A DNA stretch of 64,000 nucleotides, from NCBI RefSeq assembly GCF_001655055.1, contig NZ_LXEW01000003.1:1-64000 (forward strand). The letters run 5' to 3'. Source of the stretch: Providencia heimbachae ATCC 35613 (GTDB lineage Bacteria > Pseudomonadota > Gammaproteobacteria > Enterobacterales > Enterobacteriaceae). Positions 47,294 through 56,144 of the stretch are shown piece by piece (position 1 is the first letter of the stretch; the number at the start of each line of letters is the position of its first letter). The translations under genes and the position numbers were made by a program. Under the pieces are notes generated by a model. The model saw only the letters and a list, made by a program, of their open reading frames with translations, was not told the origin of the DNA and did no database searches.

Positions 47294-47988
47294 AGCGCTA
47301 ACCCTCCTTCTAGAAGAATAAGCAATAAAAGACCATAACGCAGTCGTTGTTGGTATTGGCTATCCGCAGGAGGATTCAATGTTGTGCGTGTAGGACTATA
47401 GCGAAAACCACGCATATCTAGAGCCGCACCGCGAATGCTGAGATCGCTTAAGGCATTACTTGCTAGCGGTAGTAGTAGCGTGGGCAATGAAATTAACCGC
47501 TGCCAGAGATTACCATCAAGGGGAACCCCCCGAGCCAGTTGGGCTTCTTTTATACTGCTCAATTGCTGACGTAATTGTTCAGTAAGTAATAATGGGCCCG
47601 CTAATAAATAGGAAAAGCTAGCCGGCAATCGGCTAGCAAATAATGCCCGAATAAAGCGCTCAGTCGGTACGTATTGTAGCCATATCTGCGAGGCGCTAAT
47701 GATGGTTAATAAGCGAAACCATAAAGCCATCGCTTTATCTTGATGGTGATTTTGCAACGTTTCACCCGTTAACCATTGTGCCAGCCATCCGCTATGGATC
47801 AACCAAAGGCCAGCTGCCATTGGAAGCATTATCCAAACGACAAAACGCCATCGATATCGTGCACTTTTCCACGATAGCAAAACCACAAAGGTGGCGCAGC
47901 TCAATAGAATTAATGGCCATCCCAAAGGCAAAAATAGCACACTCGCACTTAGCCAAAACCAGAGGGTTAACGAGGTGAACGGGTGCAT
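47284..47988 (-). CDS. ECF transporter T component (EcfT)
   Basis: 234-residue membrane scaffold with about five helices. The two coupling-helix motifs that dock on the ATPases are present as Ala-Arg-Gly in EAQLARGVPL and Met-Arg-Gly in ALDMRGFRY. N-terminal SLTLWFWLSASVLFLPLGWPLILLSC is hydrophobic. It lies two bases after the S-component gene, giving a dedicated (group I) ECF module. Its ATG region overlaps no other frame. Confidence 0.87.
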   Translation of the reverse strand: MHPFTSLTLWFWLSASVLFLPLGWPLILLSCATFVVLLSWKSARYRWRFVVWIMLPMAAGLWLIHSGWLAQWLTGETLQNHHQDKAMALWFRLLTIISASQIWLQYVPTERFIRALFASRLPASFSYLLAGPLLLTEQLRQQLSSIKEAQLARGVPLDGNLWQRLISLPTLLLPLASNALSDLSIRGAALDMRGFRYSPTRTTLNPPADSQYQQRLRYGLLLLILLEGGLALWW

Positions 47989-47990
47989 TA

Positions 47991-48572
47991 TTAGCGTACC
48001 TTCGCCATATTAGGGAAAGTTCGCTGGACGCGTTCAGGTAACCGTCGAACCAATAACCAGGCGATGAGTGCTGAAATAATTTTATCGGCAATATTGGCAC
48101 CTAAAACAGTGATAGCGACAGATTCGAGTAAATTATCACCTACAGCATGGAAGTAAGCGACAAAGAAATCCGCGCCACTGCCTGTCGTTCCGGCAAATAA
48201 ATAAGTTCTAATCGGTACGGCTACAATCATTAACGCAAAAGTGATCACGACACCCGATAGAATTACGCGAGGTAAAGTACGGAACCCTCCCGCACGGGCT
48301 AAAAGCCCGGCACTGAGCCCTATCATCATAGCAACAGGTGCGAAAGCCGCCGCGATAGGGCCGCTTAATAACCCCCACAATAAGTTAGTCAATAACCCGC
48401 TGGTTAACGCCACCCAAGGACCAGCAAGCAGCGCACAAATTAGCGTACCAATTGAATCGAGAAAAATGGGGAGCTTCAGCATGGAGCTTAATTGCCCTGC
48501 GATCATATTGATTGCAACGGAAAAAACAATTAAAGCCAAGGTACGGCTTGAGATAATAGGTGCTTTTGTCAT
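47991..48572 (-). CDS. ECF transporter S component, substrate unknown
   Basis: 193 residues with six predicted helices: ALIVFSVAINMIAGQLSSMLKLPIFLDSIGTLICALLAGPWVALTSGLLTNLLWGLL is the typical start of an ECF substrate-capture protein, and a long loop follows the fifth helix. Motifs for biotin (BioY), riboflavin (RibU), thiamine (ThiT) or cobalt (CbiM) are not recognised, so the ligand is not assigned. It follows the PPC gene by 38 bases. ECF systems are uncommon in the Enterobacterales. Confidence 0.82.
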   Translation of the reverse strand: MTKAPIISSRTLALIVFSVAINMIAGQLSSMLKLPIFLDSIGTLICALLAGPWVALTSGLLTNLLWGLLSGPIAAAFAPVAMMIGLSAGLLARAGGFRTLPRVILSGVVITFALMIVAVPIRTYLFAGTTGSGADFFVAYFHAVGDNLLESVAITVLGANIADKIISALIAWLLVRRLPERVQRTFPNMAKVR

Positions 48573-48610
48573 GACAATGTCATTCCTTGCAAATAGAAAA
48601 TTAAAATAAA

Positions 48611-49036
48611 TTAACGGGAAGTAATAATGAGTTCTTCATAACCTGAAAGGGGGCAGTGCTCTCGGCTGAAGGTATTATTTTCTAATTCGCCAATTACCAG
48701 TTCTAAGGTGGTTCTGACGGTACAACCTGGCATCATATGACCACCACTCATGTGACCATTTTCATCTGATACAGCAAGGTGCAGGTGTTCTCCTTTAGCA
48801 TCTAACGTGCCAATTAAAGAAACAATTTCAAATTTACCTGTGGTTGAGTGGGTGTTCTCTTGGCCCGCGAAACGTAAAGCAACATCGGTTAAACTGCCTA
48901 CACAGCCTGCAATAAAGGCGGCTTGTAGGTTATTTTGTTTAATCTGTTGTCGTAAAGTCAGAATAACATCTTCCCCAGGGCTCAAACGGACGGCAATAAA
49001 GCGAGCGCTTGAATAGGGCGATAAAGATTTAGTCAT
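48611..49036 (-). CDS. PPC-domain (DUF296) protein leading the ECF operon
   Basis: 141 residues forming one PPC/DUF296 domain: FIAVRLSPGEDVILTLRQQIKQNNLQAAFIAGCVGSLTDVALRF, then HLHLAVSDENGHMSGGHMMPGCTVRTTLELVIG with three histidines (HLH and GGH) that in relatives may bind metal. PPC domains trimerise; some are DNA-binding in plants, but bacterial roles are unclear. ATG at 49036 is preferred to a TTG 30 bases upstream; GGA lies eight bases before it. As first gene of the operon it could be a regulator or a salvage enzyme for the transported compound. Confidence 0.82.
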   Translation of the reverse strand: MTKSLSPYSSARFIAVRLSPGEDVILTLRQQIKQNNLQAAFIAGCVGSLTDVALRFAGQENTHSTTGKFEIVSLIGTLDAKGEHLHLAVSDENGHMSGGHMMPGCTVRTTLELVIGELENNTFSREHCPLSGYEELIITSR

Positions 49037-49433
49037 ATCATCAATCCAAATAAGAGTTATAAGCAAAGCCAGAGCAACGTGTTGAATGCATTAGTTACTT
49101 AGCGTCATTATACGCGATAATAAAAGCTTGTCTGAGGCTAAAGACTTTTGGCGGTATATTCAGTAAAACTCGCTACTAGTTGATGTTTATGGCTGATTAA
49201 TATGGCAGAAGCAGTAATTAAAAATTTAAACAGTGGTGAATATTCCGATAATTTAAGTTAAGTCTCATTGGTCGAGTCTTGTTACTTAATGTCGATGGGC
49301 TCTCGATACTGGAAGAATGATGGGTATATTGCGTAAATGTTTGCTTCTTTAATCGTGAGTCAATAACATGTTTTAATCTATGTTTATTGTATTGGTTTAC
49401 CTATAAACCGGTTTGTTTCACAGGGAATAATTT
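49037..49433. other. Intergenic region between the ECF operon and yeaL
   Basis: About 400 bases carrying both divergent promoters. AAACCGGTTT (near 49408-49417) is a perfect 10-bp palindrome 20 bases before the yeaL ribosome site. A 19-codon frame starting at 49203 (MAEAVIKNLNSGEYSDNLS) has no ribosome-binding site and is not called. No riboswitch consensus that would reveal the ECF ligand (TPP, FMN, cobalamin) was recognised. Confidence 0.45.
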
Positions 49434-49886
49434 ATGAGCAATGTCGACTCGACGTTGATAATTTTATTGGTATTAGCGGGTCTTGGTATCATCAGTCATA
49501 ACATGACTGTCACTCTCGCGATGCTATTTTTGTTAGTGGTGCGAATTACCCCACTAAATGATTTTTTTCCATGGGTAGAAAAATATGGTCTCACCATTGG
49601 TATTCTTATTCTTACCATTGGGGTAATGGCACCAATAGCCAGTGGTAAAATATCCGCTAATGATGTGCTGAGTTCATTTTTAAACTGGAAATCGATACTG
49701 GCGATTATCATCGGTATCGCCGTTTCTTGGTTAGGCAGCCGTGGTGTGAATTTGATGTCTCATCAGCCATCTACAGTGGCAGGGCTTTTGGTGGGAACCG
49801 TTATTGGTGTTGCGCTATTTCGAGGGGTACCGGTTGGGCCGCTTATTGCCGCAGGGATATTATCCTTATTAATTGGTAAATCTTAA
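49434..49886 (+). CDS. yeaL: YeaL, DUF441 inner-membrane protein
   Basis: 150 residues, four predicted helices; function unknown. [53 protein letters not shown] and [18 protein letters not shown] match the UPF0756/DUF441 family (E. coli YeaL, 148 aa). ATG follows AGGGA. tmcA begins eight bases after its stop, so the two may be co-transcribed, an arrangement different from E. coli. Confidence 0.93.
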   Translation: MSNVDSTLIILLVLAGLGIISHNMTVTLAMLFLLVVRITPLNDFFPWVEKYGLTIGILILTIGVMAPIASGKISANDVLSSFLNWKSILAIIIGIAVSWLGSRGVNLMSHQPSTVAGLLVGTVIGVALFRGVPVGPLIAAGILSLLIGKS

Positions 49887-49893
49887 ATTCCCC

Positions 49894-51924
49894 ATGCTAA
49901 ATAGAACATTATCCGACATTTGTAGACAACTTCGTCAAAGTGGTTATCGACGATTATTCGTTTTGTCGGGTGAAAATGGGTGGGTTGAAGCACAACTTGC
50001 CAACATAACAGCGCAGTTGAGCGGGGATTGGCTGACCGTTTCACCTACGATGCCAGATAGTATAATGCCTGAAAAAGCACATTTATTACTGGGAAGGGAA
50101 TTCACCCACGCTATTTTCGATGCAAGACAAGGGTTTCACAGTGAGTCATTGGCGATATTAGCGGGGACATTGAAAGCGGGAAGTTTGCTTGTGCTGTGTA
50201 CGCCTCCCCAAAAACAGTGGCCTGAAACACCTGATGCCGATAGTTTACGTTGGAATGAGCACCATGGTGTTGTTGCAACACCTAATTTTGTTCACCATCT
50301 ACAACGAGTGATTAATTCCTCTGTGTCAGTGCTGGTTCATCAGCAAGGCACGAACCCGCAATTGACATTATTAGCTGATTACCCTCCATGGTCGCCTCCA
50401 ACGGGGCAGCCAACTCAACAGCAGAAACAGGCACTTGAACAACTGCTTCTGGCTCAGCAAGGTGTCTGGGGACTCATTGCACCTCGAGGGCGAGGGAAAT
50501 CAACAGTCGCAGGAATGCTGATTCAGCGATGGCAAGGAGAATGTTGGGTTTGTGCACCGGCAAAAGTCGCGACTGAAGTTTTAGAGCAGCATGCTGAAAA
50601 AACATTTGTATTTTGGGCACCTGATGCATTGTTGAAATATTGCCAAAGTGGTGAAAAAATCAGTGCGGATTGGTTGGTGATTGATGAAGCTTCAGCCATT
50701 CCCACCTATATTCTTCGCCAGATTATCACTTATTTTCCGCGAGTATTGATGACGACGACAGTGGACGGTTATGAGGGAACAGGGCGAGGTTTTATCAGTA
50801 AATTTTGTAGTACATTAAATAATTTTACGGCTTTAGATTTAAATGAGCCTATTCGTTTCGCCAATCATGATCCCCTCGAAAAATGGTTAAATGAAGCATT
50901 ATTACTGACGGAACCGGCTTTCAATGCAGTTGCTGACTGTACCATTCAATTCAAATCGGTGACTCAAGCACAATTATCCTATCAGCCTAAACAGCTTAAT
51001 GCTTTTTATGGGTTGCTGACGAGCGCACATTATCGCACTTCACCATTAGATCTTCGTCGGTTACTTGATGGTCAAGGGCAGCATTTTTCGGTTGCAAGTA
51101 TTTGCCCCAAGACGATTGACGAACAATATTTGGGGGCATTATGGATGGTAGACGAAGGGCAGTTAGCACCGTCGCTTATCTGGCAAATTTGGGCGGGTCT
51201 ACGTCGACCGAGAGGTAATTTAGTGGCTCAGTCCCTCGCAGCACACAGTTATTTCCCATTAGCTGCTGAGTTATCATCACGCCGAGTGACACGCATTGCC
51301 GTTGAATCGAATTATCGCCGACAACAAATTGGGCTCAAGTTGATTGAGTTAGAAAGACACCAAGGTGAAAAAGATAACTTGGATTTTTTATCGGTCAGTT
51401 TTGGCTTAACCCCCGAGCTATTATCATTTTGGCAAAAAGCAGGGTTTAGCTTAATCCGTATTGGTAGCCATAAAGAGGCGAGTAGTGGTTGTTTCACAGG
51501 GATGGCAATTATGCCATTGTCTCAAGCTGCCCAACAATTATGTCAGAGAGCAGAGCATCTATTACAGCGTGATTTATTTTGGCGAGCGGATTTAACTGAA
51601 TTTAATCTTAAATATAGCCAAGAACAGGCGCTTTGTGATGAAGACTGGCTTGAATTAGTCGGTTTCAGTGAGTTTAATCGACCCCTTGCGGCGAGTTATG
51701 CCGCAATACAGCGCTTATTACAATTGCATCCATTTTCCCAAAATGCGTTAGGCCTGTATTTTCAAGCACGATTGCCCATCGAAAAAATAAGCGAGCAGCT
51801 AAATTTAACAGGGAAAAAACAGTGGTTAAAACAAGCTCGAATCGAGGTTGGTGAGTTAATTAGTCAGCATCAATCAGAGCTTATTTTATTGGTTAGAAAA
51901 AAGGTTATGGCTTCTTATTCTTAG
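49894..51924 (+). CDS. tmcA: TmcA, tRNA(Met) cytidine acetyltransferase
   Basis: Makes N4-acetylcytidine at the wobble base of elongator tRNA-Met, which prevents misreading of AUA. 676 residues: N-terminal domain (RRLFVLSGENGW), RNA-helicase-like module with Walker A APRGRGKST and Walker B WLVIDEAS, GNAT domain (RRVTRIAVESNYRRQQIGLKLI, FGLTPELLSFWQKAGF) and a C-terminal tRNA-binding part (DWLELVGFSEFNRPL). ATG 49894 gives MLNRTLSDICRQLRQSGYRR, aligned with E. coli; the longer TTG frame has no better ribosome site. Its 3' end overlaps ypfN by 20 bases. Confidence 0.93.
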   Translation: MLNRTLSDICRQLRQSGYRRLFVLSGENGWVEAQLANITAQLSGDWLTVSPTMPDSIMPEKAHLLLGREFTHAIFDARQGFHSESLAILAGTLKAGSLLVLCTPPQKQWPETPDADSLRWNEHHGVVATPNFVHHLQRVINSSVSVLVHQQGTNPQLTLLADYPPWSPPTGQPTQQQKQALEQLLLAQQGVWGLIAPRGRGKSTVAGMLIQRWQGECWVCAPAKVATEVLEQHAEKTFVFWAPDALLKYCQSGEKISADWLVIDEASAIPTYILRQIITYFPRVLMTTTVDGYEGTGRGFISKFCSTLNNFTALDLNEPIRFANHDPLEKWLNEALLLTEPAFNAVADCTIQFKSVTQAQLSYQPKQLNAFYGLLTSAHYRTSPLDLRRLLDGQGQHFSVASICPKTIDEQYLGALWMVDEGQLAPSLIWQIWAGLRRPRGNLVAQSLAAHSYFPLAAELSSRRVTRIAVESNYRRQQIGLKLIELERHQGEKDNLDFLSVSFGLTPELLSFWQKAGFSLIRIGSHKEASSGCFTGMAIMPLSQAAQQLCQRAEHLLQRDLFWRADLTEFNLKYSQEQALCDEDWLELVGFSEFNRPLAASYAAIQRLLQLHPFSQNALGLYFQARLPIEKISEQLNLTGKKQWLKQARIEVGELISQHQSELILLVRKKVMASYS

Positions 51925-52096
51925 GCCAGTCATCGTCATCATCCCATAAGTGATTGTTATCTTTGTGCGGAGGAATTTCGGGTTTATCATCAAGAAACTT
52001 CTTAGGGTCGAGATCCATCATTGCTTTTACTGAATTCCAGATAACACCCACCAGTAGCAGTAAAATAATCCACCAATAATCAGCTAACCATTGCAT
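51905..52096 (-). CDS. ypfN: YpfN, UPF0370 small membrane protein
   Basis: 63 residues: one membrane helix (MQWLADYWWIILLLLVGVIWN) then a charged tail LDPKKFLDDKPEIPPHKDNNHLWDDDDDWPKNKKP, the YpfN signature. Function unknown. Convergent with and overlapping the 3' end of tmcA, the conserved position of ypfN in enterics. Confidence 0.92.
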   Translation of the reverse strand: MQWLADYWWIILLLLVGVIWNSVKAMMDLDPKKFLDDKPEIPPHKDNNHLWDDDDDWPKNKKP

Positions 52097-52270
52097 AGTG
52101 ACCTTCTATTTTGTCTGAAAATAAGATGTAGCAGGCACGAAAGTTGATGCGTTGTGCTTTTCTTCGAGTCCATTTAGCATTACATTACTTATATTGTTGA
52201 TAACATTCAAGGTTACCACAAGTTTGATAGGGATATTCTACGCTATTTTATCTATTACGGGGGAGCCTAA

Positions 52271-52672
52271 GTGAATATAAAGAAAATCATATTCATTATT
52301 ATTGGCTGGCTTGCCGTAGTATTAGCCTTTGCAGGTGTTGTACTCCCTGTTTTGCCGACAACCCCATTCTTATTATTGGCGGCTTGGTGTTTTTCTCGTT
52401 CATCTCCACGCTTTCATCACTGGCTACTTTATCGCTCGTGGTTTGGTGGTTATATTCGCCATTGGCAGACCCATAAAGGCTTACCTAAAGGTGCAAAGCC
52501 CAAAGCAATCACCTTGATATTAATTACTTTTTCATTTTCTATCTGGGTAGTCAGCTATTGGTGGCTAAAAATAGGGTTATTCGCGTTGTTGTGCTGGTTA
52601 CTCTTTTTTATGTATCGCTTACCTGTCGTTGATGACCCAATACCCGCAAGAGAAAAGCGAGTAGGTAAATGA
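52271..52672 (+). CDS. ybaN: YbaN, DUF454 inner-membrane protein
   Basis: 133 residues, three to four hydrophobic segments; IIGWLAVVLAFAGVVLPVLPTTPFLLLAAWCFSRSSPRFHHWLLYRSWFG is the DUF454 signature shared with E. coli YbaN (125 aa). Function unknown. GTG start with GGGGGA about seven bases upstream. Placed here between ypfN and an M15 peptidase, away from its E. coli neighbours (priC, apt). Confidence 0.9.
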   Translation: MNIKKIIFIIIGWLAVVLAFAGVVLPVLPTTPFLLLAAWCFSRSSPRFHHWLLYRSWFGGYIRHWQTHKGLPKGAKPKAITLILITFSFSIWVVSYWWLKIGLFALLCWLLFFMYRLPVVDDPIPAREKRVGK

Positions 52673-52727
52673 TAAGCACCTTTTAATTTAATCATCAGTG
52701 AAAGGTGCGTATCAATTTTAATTAAGA

Positions 52728-53396
52728 TCATTCAGGTAGTTTAATATAACGATTAAAAATAAAATCAAGATTATCCAATAGCCAAGCTTTACCTAAAATA
52801 TCTTCTTGCAGTAAAACTGTTTTTATCACTTCTGGCGTTAAAAGTTGTTCTGCTTCATGGGATAGCGGCCAATAACTAATGTGCCATGGCTCATCGGCAA
52901 CACCTGCATCTTTTGCCGTAAAAGGGCGGTAAAAATCAAATGTCGCCATATTATCGGTCATCCACGAATTTAACTCAGCAAAATACCCGCCAGTTTCATA
53001 TTCCCATGGTTCTAATTGCAACGTTTGCCCTGCGGGGATACGTAGCGGGTCATAGATATCAATTTCCGTTCCCCAGTGATGACGACTGGCTCCTGGGAGT
53101 GCAGACCAATGTAAAATTGTTTCGCATAGTTCGCCTTCACTCAGTGAGCAGATATCTATTGGCTGGCTATGTTTATCAAGTACAGGGCGTTTACCGCTAA
53201 ATTTTTCATTCCAGATCAATAATTGGCGTGAAAAATCGCGAAATGCACTGGCTGATTGCAGCTTAAATCCCGCTTTTGCTGCCGCTTGTTGCATGGCAAG
53301 AAAAGCCTTTGTGGCATTAAACTGTAAACGATGATTACCGCCTAATGTGACTAAATGGTCGGTTGAACGCCCTGTTAGCATCTCGATAGTTATCAT
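52728..53396 (-). CDS. M15-family (VanY/LdcB-like) D-Ala-D-Ala carboxypeptidase
   Basis: 222 residues. The zinc site of the M15B family is visible: [13 protein letters not shown] (SxHxxGxAxD pattern with His and Asp ligands) and EPWHISY with the third His. Expected to trim D-Ala or L,D-carboxy ends of peptidoglycan stem peptides. No signal peptide is visible (start [18 protein letters not shown]), so it may be cytoplasmic and act on recycled muropeptides, or be exported differently. It overlaps the dapE stop by four bases, making a dapE-peptidase operon. Confidence 0.85.
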   Translation of the reverse strand: MITIEMLTGRSTDHLVTLGGNHRLQFNATKAFLAMQQAAAKAGFKLQSASAFRDFSRQLLIWNEKFSGKRPVLDKHSQPIDICSLSEGELCETILHWSALPGASRHHWGTEIDIYDPLRIPAGQTLQLEPWEYETGGYFAELNSWMTDNMATFDFYRPFTAKDAGVADEPWHISYWPLSHEAEQLLTPEVIKTVLLQEDILGKAWLLDNLDFIFNRYIKLPE

Positions 53397-54532
53397 AGTA
53401 AGAGCAACTCCATGATCCGCTCATAAATTAAGGCCAGCTGTTGTAAATCATCAACACTGACACATTCATCAACTTTATGGATGGTGGCGTTTAAGGGGCC
53501 TAACTCAATAACATGAGTTCCCATTTGGGCAATGAATCGCCCATCAGAGGTGCCACCGCTGGTGGACAATTCAGCCGTACGGCTAGTAAATTCATTAATG
53601 GCTTGTACCGTCGCTGTGACTAACTTACTATCACCGGTCAAAAAAGGCTGACCAGAAAGTGACCACTCAATTTTGTAATTTAAACCATGACGAGTGAGCA
53701 TCTCAGCGACTTTTTCACGGATAATGGTATCAGTCAGTTCAGTACTGAAACGAAAATTAAATTGGACAAAAAACTCACCGGGGATCACATTGTTAGCCCC
53801 TGTACCCGCATGAATATTGGCAATCTGCATACTGGTCGCGGGGAAAAATTGATTACCTTGATCCCACTGAGTCGTGGTGAGTTCTTGTAAAAAAGCGGTT
53901 GCTCGATGGACTGGGTTATCCGCAAGATGAGGATAAGCCACATGCCCTTGAATACCGATAATGGTTAGGTTTGCTGTGATAGAACCGCGGCGGCCATTTT
54001 TTATTATGTCACCCAGTTTTGATTGGCTCGAGGGTTCCCCGACTAAGCAGTAATCAAGGCGCTCATTGCGGCTGATTAAGGCTTCAACCACTTTTACGGT
54101 GCCGTGAGTGGCTTTGGCTTCTTCATCTGAAGTAATTAAAAAAGCAAGACGACCACGATGGTGTGGATTTTTTTCCACAAAGCGTTCAGCGGCAACAACC
54201 ATCGCAGCAATAGAGCCTTTCATATCCGCAGCGCCACGCCCATAAAGGTGTTGATTAATAATCGTTGGGGTAAAAGGTGGTGTTTGCCAGTGGGTTGCAT
54301 CCCCTGCCGGAACAACATCAGTGTGCCCTGCAAATGCCAAGGTTTCACCTTCTTCACCAAGATATGCCCAGAAATTTAACGTATCACCAAAGGGCATTTG
54401 TTCAATAGTAAAGCCTATTTTATCCAGACGTTGTATTAATAATGCTTGGCAACCTTGGTCATCAGGGCTAATTGAGGGTCTTGAGATAAGTTCTTTCGCC
54501 AGTTGAATAACAGGACAATTCATTTTGGTCAC
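53393..54532 (-). CDS. dapE: DapE, succinyl-diaminopimelate desuccinylase
   Basis: Zn-dependent M20 enzyme of the lysine / diaminopimelate pathway; 379 residues (E. coli 375). Metal motifs: [12 protein letters not shown] (His and Asp), [17 protein letters not shown] (bridging Asp), [12 protein letters not shown] (Glu pair), VGEPSS and the C-terminal His in [22 protein letters not shown] is also diagnostic. Starts four bases after yffB, the E. coli yffB-dapE operon; an M15 peptidase gene is added downstream. Confidence 0.95.
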   Translation of the reverse strand: MTKMNCPVIQLAKELISRPSISPDDQGCQALLIQRLDKIGFTIEQMPFGDTLNFWAYLGEEGETLAFAGHTDVVPAGDATHWQTPPFTPTIINQHLYGRGAADMKGSIAAMVVAAERFVEKNPHHRGRLAFLITSDEEAKATHGTVKVVEALISRNERLDYCLVGEPSSQSKLGDIIKNGRRGSITANLTIIGIQGHVAYPHLADNPVHRATAFLQELTTTQWDQGNQFFPATSMQIANIHAGTGANNVIPGEFFVQFNFRFSTELTDTIIREKVAEMLTRHGLNYKIEWSLSGQPFLTGDSKLVTATVQAINEFTSRTAELSTSGGTSDGRFIAQMGTHVIELGPLNATIHKVDECVSVDDLQQLALIYERIMELLLL

Positions 54533-54536
54533 CGCT

Positions 54537-54908
54537 TTATTTTATAAAATTTTGATATTCTTCGACAGAAAAACCCACTAAATAACGGTTATCGGGGGAG
54601 ACAAGTACAGGGCGCTTAATCATTGCGGGTTCAGCTAGCAGAACTTTTTTAGCGCTTTGGGCATCAACGACTGAATTTTTCTGTTCATCGCTAAGTTTAC
54701 GCCATGTGGTTCCTCTTTTATTAACAAGGATATCCCAACCTAAATGAGCGATAAATGTCGATAATAACTCATCATTGAGACCATCAGCACGATAATCATG
54801 AAACTGGTAGTTGATCCCATTATCTTCTAAGTAACGGCGGGCTTTTTTGATGGTGTCACAATTTTTAATACCATACATAATGTATGGGGAAGAAGGGGGG
54901 GTTGGCAT
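54537..54908 (-). CDS. yffB: YffB, ArsC/Spx-family thioredoxin-fold protein
   Basis: 123 residues; [32 protein letters not shown] has the single Cys of the family and RGTTWRKL and MIKRPVLV the ArsC-like arginines. Function not established (glutathione-dependent reductase suggested for relatives). First gene of the operon with dapE. A second relative, YfgD, is at 34.0 kb. Confidence 0.9.
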   Translation of the reverse strand: MPTPPSSPYIMYGIKNCDTIKKARRYLEDNGINYQFHDYRADGLNDELLSTFIAHLGWDILVNKRGTTWRKLSDEQKNSVVDAQSAKKVLLAEPAMIKRPVLVSPDNRYLVGFSVEEYQNFIK

Positions 54909-55102
54909 GAGATTTTCCTCTAAAGGCTAACTATTACCTTATATAATGCGGGAAAATGCTTTTATGGTCTACCCCTGCGAATAGGAAATAATTATTAGAG
55001 CTATAATTTATATAATCCTAATAATATTTAAATATTATTTGTTGTGAAGTAATTAAATAAAATTTAATTACATTGAAATAATTACACTTAAATGAGGTTG
55101 TT

Positions 55103-55723
55103 TTATTTTGAGCGCATATAAATTAAACTTGCCTCAAGTCTAGAACGTACATGTAATTTTTTAAGTAAATTTCGAACATGCACTTTCACTGTTTCTTCAG
55201 ATATAAATAATAAATTGGAAATTTCTTTATTTTTTAAACCCGTAGCCATTTCATGAAGTATTTCACATTCGCGGCGAGTTAATGTCGATAATGGGTCTTT
55301 AGATTGGTGACGAGTAATTATATGCTGATAAACTCTTTCACTAAAAACATGATGACCCACTGTCGCTTTCCTCATGCTATTCATCAGCATATCAAGATCG
55401 CAATTTTTTAATAAGTAACCTTGTGCGCCAGCGTCAATTGCACTGTAGATATCCATTTTCATTGTCGAGAATGACAGCACAAGTAAGTAACTATTAGTGC
55501 AATGTTTGCGTAATAGTCGCATCGTTTCGAAGGTTTTGTTACCATGCATATTAATATCAATCATAATTATATCTGGTTGTATGCGAGTGGCAATATTGAG
55601 TGCTTCAGCGCAATTGCAACTTTCAGCGGCAACAACAAAATGTTTGTCCAAATTCATTAATTGCCGTAACCCAAAACGGACAATAGGATGTTCATCGATA
55701 ATCATAACCGTGTGACTAGACAT
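55103..55723 (-). CDS. NarP-like response regulator without a linked sensor
   Basis: 206 residues: receiver (phosphoacceptor Asp in IIMIDINMHG; acidic pair in IDEHPIVRFG; Lys in YLLKNCD) and a LuxR-type HTH (LTRRECEILHEMATGLKNKEISNLLFISEETVKVHVRNLLKKL). The linker VFSERVYQHI and end HVRSRLEASLIYM are closer to NarP than to NarL, UhpA or RcsB. NarP controls nitrate/nitrite-responsive genes with NarQ. In E. coli narQ is near yffB, but no kinase gene is present here. Monocistronic. Confidence 0.8.
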   Translation of the reverse strand: MSSHTVMIIDEHPIVRFGLRQLMNLDKHFVVAAESCNCAEALNIATRIQPDIIMIDINMHGNKTFETMRLLRKHCTNSYLLVLSFSTMKMDIYSAIDAGAQGYLLKNCDLDMLMNSMRKATVGHHVFSERVYQHIITRHQSKDPLSTLTRRECEILHEMATGLKNKEISNLLFISEETVKVHVRNLLKKLHVRSRLEASLIYMRSK

Positions 55724-56144
55724 AGTGGGTTCCTTTTCATATTTTAAGTGTTTTAATTTAAAACTATTTTTAATTAAAAGACCGGCTATTTAAAGTTGAG
55801 ATATCATTACTCTTAGTGGATTTTTTAATTGTTATTTTAATAATGTAAATAACGGAATGTATTAATATTAACTGTTTGAAATGGAGCAGTGTTTTGATAA
55901 TACATTAAATTTTAAAAAATAATAACTCGGATTGAAGGAAATTAAATTAATATTTAAAAATGATATTAATAAAATTAATATCAATATAGTTTAGATAAGG
56001 GCGCTCTGAATCTTTTAGTTACAAAATATTTGCTATTCTCTTTGTAACCAAAAGATTTTTCTGGAAATTGCCGCCATGATCATGATTTGCTAGCAAGATG
56101 TGTTTATACTGTTATCGCTCTTACCCTACCAATTTTGAAAGGAC
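55724..56144. other. AT-rich intergenic region between narP-like gene and maeB, with a large inverted repeat
   Basis: About 420 bases, very AT-rich up to 55990. Near maeB, AATCTTTTAGTTACAAA (56009-56025) and TTTGTAACCAAAAGATT (56041-56057) form a 17-bp inverted repeat with one mismatch and a 15-base spacer that contains GCTATTCT, a possible -10. It could be an operator of maeB. No gene seen. Confidence 0.55.
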
